Shown here: positions 59,595-64,000 of the stretch, one piece after another
Layout: every line of letters begins with the position of its first letter
Position numbering within the stretch: the stretch's first letter is position 1
DNA from: Brevundimonas sp.
GTDB lineage: Bacteria; Pseudomonadota; Alphaproteobacteria; Caulobacterales; Caulobacteraceae
Direction: 5' to 3'
Length of the DNA: 64,000 nt
Assembly: GCF_027487935.1 (NCBI RefSeq)
Contig: NZ_JAIYCP010000033.1
Coordinates: 111,872-175,871, forward strand
Translations under genes and position numbers: made by a program
The notes under the pieces: model-generated
Told to the model about the DNA's origin: nothing
Database searches by the model: none
The model's input: the letters and a program-made list of their open reading frames with translations, nothing else

Positions 59595-60284
59595 TCAGGC
59601 GTTCAGCGACGCCGGGTCGACCTTGAAGCCCGGTCCCATGGTCGAGGACAGGGTGATGCGCTTGACATAGGTGCCCTTGGCGCCGGCCGGACGGGCCTTC
59701 TGAAGGGCATCCACATAGGCCTTCACGTTGGCTTCGAGGGCTTCCTGGGTGAAGGAGGCCTTGCCGATGCCGCCATGGGCGATACCGGCCTTCTCGACGC
59801 GGAACTCGACCGCACCGCCCTTGGCGTCCTTGACGGCCTGGGCGACGTTCGGGGTCACGGTGCCGACCTTGGGGTTGGGCATCAGGCCGCGCGGGCCCAG
59901 CACCTTACCCAGACGACCGACCAGGGCCATCATGTCCGGGGACGCGATGACGCGGTCGAAGTCCATGAAGCCGCCGTTGATCTTCTCGTACAGATCCTCG
60001 GCGCCCACCACGTCGGCGCCGGCCGCGAGGGCCTCAGCCGCCTTGGCGTCCTTGGCGAAGACGGCGACGCGGACGTCACGGCCCGTGCCCGACGGCAGGT
60101 TCACCACGCCGCGGACCTGCTGGTCAGCGTGACGCGGATCGACGCCCAGGTTGACGGCGATCTCGATCGACTCGTCGAATTTGGCGGTGGCGTTGGATTT
60201 GACCGCGGCGATGGCGTCGTTGAACGCCATCAGGGCGACGGTGTCGCCGGTACGGGCCTTGGTGCGCTTGGTTTGCTTGGCCAT
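59595..60284 (-). CDS. rplA: 50S ribosomal protein L1
   Basis: [43 protein letters not shown]...[15 protein letters not shown]. Confidence 0.97.
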   Translation of the reverse strand: MAKQTKRTKARTGDTVALMAFNDAIAAVKSNATAKFDESIEIAVNLGVDPRHADQQVRGVVNLPSGTGRDVRVAVFAKDAKAAEALAAGADVVGAEDLYEKINGGFMDFDRVIASPDMMALVGRLGKVLGPRGLMPNPKVGTVTPNVAQAVKDAKGGAVEFRVEKAGIAHGGIGKASFTQEALEANVKAYVDALQKARPAGAKGTYVKRITLSSTMGPGFKVDPASLNA

Positions 60285-60288
60285 GTGC

Positions 60289-60720
60289 TTAGCCCTCCAC
60301 GACGTTGAGGCCCATGGCGCGAGCCGAGCCTTCGATGATCCGGGTCGCGGCGTCCAGGTCGTTCGCGTTCAGATCCTTCATCTTCTTCTCGGCGATCTCG
60401 CGCAGCTGGCCGCGCGTGATCTTGCCGGCCACTTCGCGGCCCGTCATCTTCGAGCCCGAGGTGATCCCTGCGGCCTGTTTGATGTAGTGGGTCGCGGGCG
60501 GGGTCTTGGTGACGAAGGTGAAGCTCTTGTCCTGATAGACCGTGATCACGGTCGGCAGGGGCGTGCCTTTGACTTCCTTCTCGGTCCGGGCGTTGAACTC
60601 CTTGACGAAGCCCATGATGTTGACGCCGCGCTGACCGAGGGCGGGCCCGATCGGGGGTGACGGCGTGGCATTGCCGGCCGGCACCTGCAGTTTGATATAG
60701 CCCAGAATCTTCTTGGCCAT
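60289..60720 (-). CDS. rplK: 50S ribosomal protein L11
   Basis: [46 protein letters not shown]. Confidence 0.97.
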   Translation of the reverse strand: MAKKILGYIKLQVPAGNATPSPPIGPALGQRGVNIMGFVKEFNARTEKEVKGTPLPTVITVYQDKSFTFVTKTPPATHYIKQAAGITSGSKMTGREVAGKITRGQLREIAEKKMKDLNANDLDAATRIIEGSARAMGLNVVEG

Positions 60721-60866
60721 TGGTCTCTCCTGTAATGGCCCTGAACTCAATCAGGGCCGGTGAGCCGTGGTCTGGCATGGCTGCCTCCCACGGATTTCTG
60801 CGGGCGAACCCGCACCGCCCCTCAGAGCGAGGCGCGCGTGTAGCAAAAGGACGCCGCAAAAGCAAA

Positions 60867-60886
60867 CGGCGGCCCGAAGGCCGCCG
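60867..60886 (-). terminator. Hairpin after secE-nusG
   Basis: CGGCGGCCCGAAGGCCGCCG; minus-strand tail TTTGCTTTT. Confidence 0.65.
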
Positions 60887-60913
60887 CTGCAGAAAACGGG
60901 AACCGGTCCGAAA

Positions 60914-61492
60914 TCAGCCCGCGTTCTTTTCGACCTGATTGTATTCCAGATCGACCGGGGTCGGGCGGCCGAAGATGGACACGGCCACGCGCAGGCGGGC
61001 GTTGTCCTCGTCGACGCTCTCGACCTGGCCCTCGAAGCTGGCGAAGGGTCCGTCGATGACCTTGACGGTCTCGCCGATGTCGAAGCGGATGGTGGGCTTC
61101 GGACGTTCGACGCCCTCCTCCACCTGGCCGATGATGTTCTGGACCTCACGCTCCGAGACCGGCAGCGGCTTGGTGCCGCCCGCGGCGCCCAGGAAGCCCG
61201 TGACCTTCGGCGTGTTCTTGACCAGGTGATAGGCGTCGTCGGTCATCTCCATCTTCACCAGCACATAGCCGGGGAAGAATTTGCGCTCGGAGTTGACCTT
61301 CCGGCCGCGGCGGATCTCGACCACGTCCTCGGTCGGCACCAGGATTTCAGAGAAACAGTCCTCGAGGCCCTGCTGGCGCGCCTGATCGGTCAGGTGCTGG
61401 GCGACCTTCTTCTCGAAATTCGAATAGGCGTGGACGATGTACCATTTGTGCCGGGGATTGGCGGCAGACTTGGCGGGGGCTGCATCGGTCAT
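60914..61492 (-). CDS. nusG: Transcription termination/antitermination protein NusG
   Basis: KWYIVHAYSNFEKKVAQHL...FFPGYVLVKMEMTDDAYHLVKNTPKVTGFLG. Confidence 0.96.
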   Translation of the reverse strand: MTDAAPAKSAANPRHKWYIVHAYSNFEKKVAQHLTDQARQQGLEDCFSEILVPTEDVVEIRRGRKVNSERKFFPGYVLVKMEMTDDAYHLVKNTPKVTGFLGAAGGTKPLPVSEREVQNIIGQVEEGVERPKPTIRFDIGETVKVIDGPFASFEGQVESVDEDNARLRVAVSIFGRPTPVDLEYNQVEKNAG

Positions 61493-61504
61493 GGGGCGTG
61501 TTTC

Positions 61505-61795
61505 CTACTGGCCGATCGCGAGGATGAAGCGCGAGGCCAAAGACAGACCGGCGTCGACCACGAAGAAGAAGATCGCGGCGATCACGACCATGATCAGAAC
61601 CATCACCGAGGTGATCCAGGTTTCCTTGCGGCTCGGCCAGACGATCTTGCGCCCCTCGGCGCGGACCTGGCTGATGAACTGCGGAATGGAGGTGCGCTTC
61701 TTCGGCGCGGCCGTTTCGGCCGCCACGGCGTTCCCGGCGATCGCCGGCTGGACGGGCTGGGTGCGGCGCCCCGAGGGGCTCTTGGCCTTGGCCAT
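61505..61795 (-). CDS. secE: Preprotein translocase subunit SecE
   Basis: FISQVRAEGRKIVWPSRKETWITSVMVLIMVVIAAIFFFVVDAGLS. Confidence 0.94.
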   Translation of the reverse strand: MAKAKSPSGRRTQPVQPAIAGNAVAAETAAPKKRTSIPQFISQVRAEGRKIVWPSRKETWITSVMVLIMVVIAAIFFFVVDAGLSLASRFILAIGQ

Positions 61796-61859
61796 GGTCT
61801 TCTGGTCTCGTTTCAACGTGCTGACGGTGCAGATGGGGACCCGCCCCGTCAGGGAAAAG

Positions 61860-61935
61860 TGGCAGGAGTGGAGGGACTCGAACCCACGACCCTCGGTTTT
61901 GGAGACCGATGCTCTACCAGCTGAGCTACACTCCT
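61860..61935 (-). tRNA. tRNA-Trp (anticodon CCA), 3' CCA encoded
   Basis: Minus strand AGGAGTGTAGCTCAGCTGGTAGAGCATCGGTCTCCAAAACCGAGGGTCGTGGGTTCGAGTCCCTCCACTCCTGCCA folds as cloverleaf. Confidence 0.96.
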
Positions 61936-62101
61936 AGGTTCCGGACAAAACTATAACGCGCCGGAGGGTCTCCCCCCAGGCGCGCTCGGCTTCGCCAGAC
62001 CGCGGCGTATGCCCGACCGCGAGGGGGTTTTCAAGCGCATCCTCCCCCGAACTTCGTTTCCGGAGACGCCGACCGCGCAAAGCGCAGTGGAGAGACCCGG
62101 C

Positions 62102-63436
62102 CTAATCCTCGTACTGTTCCGCCACGGCCCGGGCCTCGTCCTCAGGCCTGACCAGCTGTTTGAACAGAAGTTTGTCGATGCGGCGGTCGTCCATGTCGAT
62201 GACCTCCACCTCGAACCGGCCCAGTTGCAGGACTTCGCCCTCATGCGGAACCCGCGACAGCTGGTGCAGCACAAGCCCGGCGATGGTGTGAAAACCGTCC
62301 GCCTCGCCGAAATCCTCGCCCAGGGCATCCGCCAGTTCGTCAATGTCCGTCTGGCCGTCGACCAGCCAGCTTCCGTCCTCGCGCTGGCGCACATTGACCT
62401 CGGCGTCATCGTGGCCCTCGTCGAAATCACCGGCGATCATCTCGAGCAGATCGGTCGCGGTCACCACGCCTTCAAAGGCCCCGAACTCATCAACCAGGAA
62501 GGCCATATGGACCTTGGAGGCCTTCATGATCTCCAGGGCCTTCAGCACCGAGGTCGACTGCGGAATGAAGGCCGGGGTCTGGATATGCTTCTCGACATTG
62601 AACTCGCCATTATCCAGCAGGCTGTCGAGCAGGTCCTTCTTGTGGATCACGCCCAGCGGGTTATCGACGTCGTTCTCGCGGGCCACCACGATGCGCGAAT
62701 AGGGGCAGGTCCGGATCTCCTTGCGCAGGATGTCGTCGGAATCGTCCAACGCGATCCAGAACACCTCATGCCGGGGCGTCATGGCGACGCGGATCGGGCG
62801 GTCGCCCAGACGCAGGATCTCTTCGATCATGGTCTGCTCTTCGGGCTCGATCAGGCCCGACGCCGTGCCCTCGGCGATCATCGTCTCGACCTCTTCCTGG
62901 GTCACGTCGGAGCCGTCGCGATCCCGGACATTCATCAGTTTCAGGATGGTCGAGGTCGAGGCGGTCAGGATCACGACGAAAGGCTTCAGCACGATCGCCA
63001 CGGTCGAGATCGGCGATGCCATCTTGGAGGCGATGGCCTCGGGGAAGATGAGCGCCAGCCGCTTGGGCACCAGCTCGCCGACGATCACCGAGACATAGGT
63101 GATGGCGATGATGACCAGGGTGGTCGAGACCACCTGGGCCCAGTGGCCGATGACCGGGAAGGCCCCGGACAGGATCAGGTTCAACTCACTGGCGATGGCC
63201 GCCTGGCCATAGGCACCTGCGGCGATCCCGATCAGGGTGATTCCGACCTGCACGGCAGACAGGAAATGGGTCGGCTCCTCGGCCAGTTTGAGCGCGGCCC
63301 GCGCACCCCTGTCGCCGCGCTCGGCCCGCGCCTGCAGTTTGGACTTCCGGGACGAGACGACCGCCAGCTCGGTCATGGCGAACAGGCCGTTGAGCACCAC
63401 GAGGGCCAGAACAACGGCGATGGCGAAGGCTAACAT
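62102..63436 (-). CDS. Hemolysin family protein / CorC-HlyC type transporter (DUF21 + CBS)
   Basis: MTELAVVSSRKSKLQARAERGDRGA...SALGVIHKKDLLDSL-type CBS region; C-terminal transporter-associated domain. Confidence 0.92.
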   Translation of the reverse strand: MLAFAIAVVLALVVLNGLFAMTELAVVSSRKSKLQARAERGDRGARAALKLAEEPTHFLSAVQVGITLIGIAAGAYGQAAIASELNLILSGAFPVIGHWAQVVSTTLVIIAITYVSVIVGELVPKRLALIFPEAIASKMASPISTVAIVLKPFVVILTASTSTILKLMNVRDRDGSDVTQEEVETMIAEGTASGLIEPEEQTMIEEILRLGDRPIRVAMTPRHEVFWIALDDSDDILRKEIRTCPYSRIVVARENDVDNPLGVIHKKDLLDSLLDNGEFNVEKHIQTPAFIPQSTSVLKALEIMKASKVHMAFLVDEFGAFEGVVTATDLLEMIAGDFDEGHDDAEVNVRQREDGSWLVDGQTDIDELADALGEDFGEADGFHTIAGLVLHQLSRVPHEGEVLQLGRFEVEVIDMDDRRIDKLLFKQLVRPEDEARAVAEQYED

Positions 63437-63530
63437 CTAGGGGGGTCGGAACCGGCGCGGCGCAACATTCGGCATCCGCAGTCTCCATGATAGGGGCATT
63501 TGGTCCCCTCCGCCACGGTTTCCTTGGCGA

Positions 63531-63656
63531 TCAGTGCATCCGGCCGGCCTCGACACCGCCATGGGCCACCCGCGAACCCGCATCGGGTAGAACCGCGCAG
63601 GCCGACACACCGAGGAAGGTGCCGATGAACAGGCCGATACGAAGTGCGCGTCGCAT
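63531..63656 (-). CDS. Possible small lipoprotein
   Basis: MRRALRIGLFIGTFLGVSACAVLPDAGSRVAHGG with lipobox-like GVSAC. Confidence 0.4.
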   Translation of the reverse strand: MRRALRIGLFIGTFLGVSACAVLPDAGSRVAHGGVEAGRMH

Positions 63657-63795
63657 GGTGACGGGGTCCCTGACGTTCAGACCGCGAACCAAGCGGCCGC
63701 CCGTCGGTGCCCCGCAAGCCGGTACACCGGAGCGGGATGGCTTAACCCTGCTTCTCCCCCGGCAGGTGATGCCCCGGGGTTCACGCACAGCAAAA

Positions 63796-63822
63796 CGGCC
63801 CCCGGGATTCCCCCGGGGGCCG
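63796..63822 (-). terminator. Rho-independent terminator after tuf
   Basis: CGGCCCCCGGGATTCCCCCGGGGGCCG; minus-strand tail TTTTG. Confidence 0.75.
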
Positions 63823-63850
63823 CTCTGTTACGCTGACTTGAGTTCGCCGA

Positions 63851-64000
63851 TTACTCGGTGATCTTCGACACAACGCCGGCACCGACCGTGCGGCCGCCTT
63901 CGCGGATGGCGAAGCGCAGGCCCTGGTCCATGGCGATCGGGGTGATCAGCTCGACGTTCAGCTCGGCATTGTCGCCGGGCATGATCATCTCGACACCTTC
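63851..64000 (-). CDS. tuf: Elongation factor Tu, C-terminal fragment (truncated by window edge)
   Basis: Reverse frame [49 protein letters not shown]. Confidence 0.96.
   Translation of the reverse strand, partial: EGVEMIMPGDNAELNVELITPIAMDQGLRFAIREGGRTVGAGVVSKITE

Overview
The window looks like chromosomal DNA from a GC-rich alphaproteobacterium. Gene content points to Caulobacterales, probably Brevundimonas-like (inferred from RcdA/DUF1465, DUF1013/TrcR, DUF1192 and the split pntA genes; not verified). Most of it is ordinary core genome: phaC 3' end, msrB, argC, rpsI/rplM, RidA, HIT, ABC exporter, rpmE, L,D-transpeptidase, ubiX, purE/purK, coq9, rpsU, the phoR-pstCAB-phoU-phoB cluster, ggt, hslO, a SerB-SerA fusion, an autotransporter esterase, a hybrid histidine kinase, aceA with a divergent regulator, pnt operon, pepF-like peptidase, rplA/rplK/nusG/secE, tRNA-Trp, a CorC-like transporter and the tuf 3' end. 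Regions that stand out: (i) the pnt operon (49.9-54.65 kb), where pntA1 and pntA2 are separated by two small membrane ORFs, a DUF559 (Vsr-like) endonuclease and two ~215-bp palindrome-bearing direct repeats that each carry a copy of the pntA2 start; (ii) a ~995-bp tandem duplication (44.79-46.78 kb) of a ParE-type toxin-antitoxin module, with mosaic conservation and truncated ends of both neighbouring genes; (iii) a bacterial alternative oxidase; (iv) an HAD phosphatase fused to phosphoglycerate dehydrogenase; (v) rpsU apparently starting at CTG; (vi) a CVNH / poly-Gly / beta-gamma-crystallin secreted protein; (vii) several families of dispersed palindromic repeats. All calls come from reading the sequence; no database search was run.
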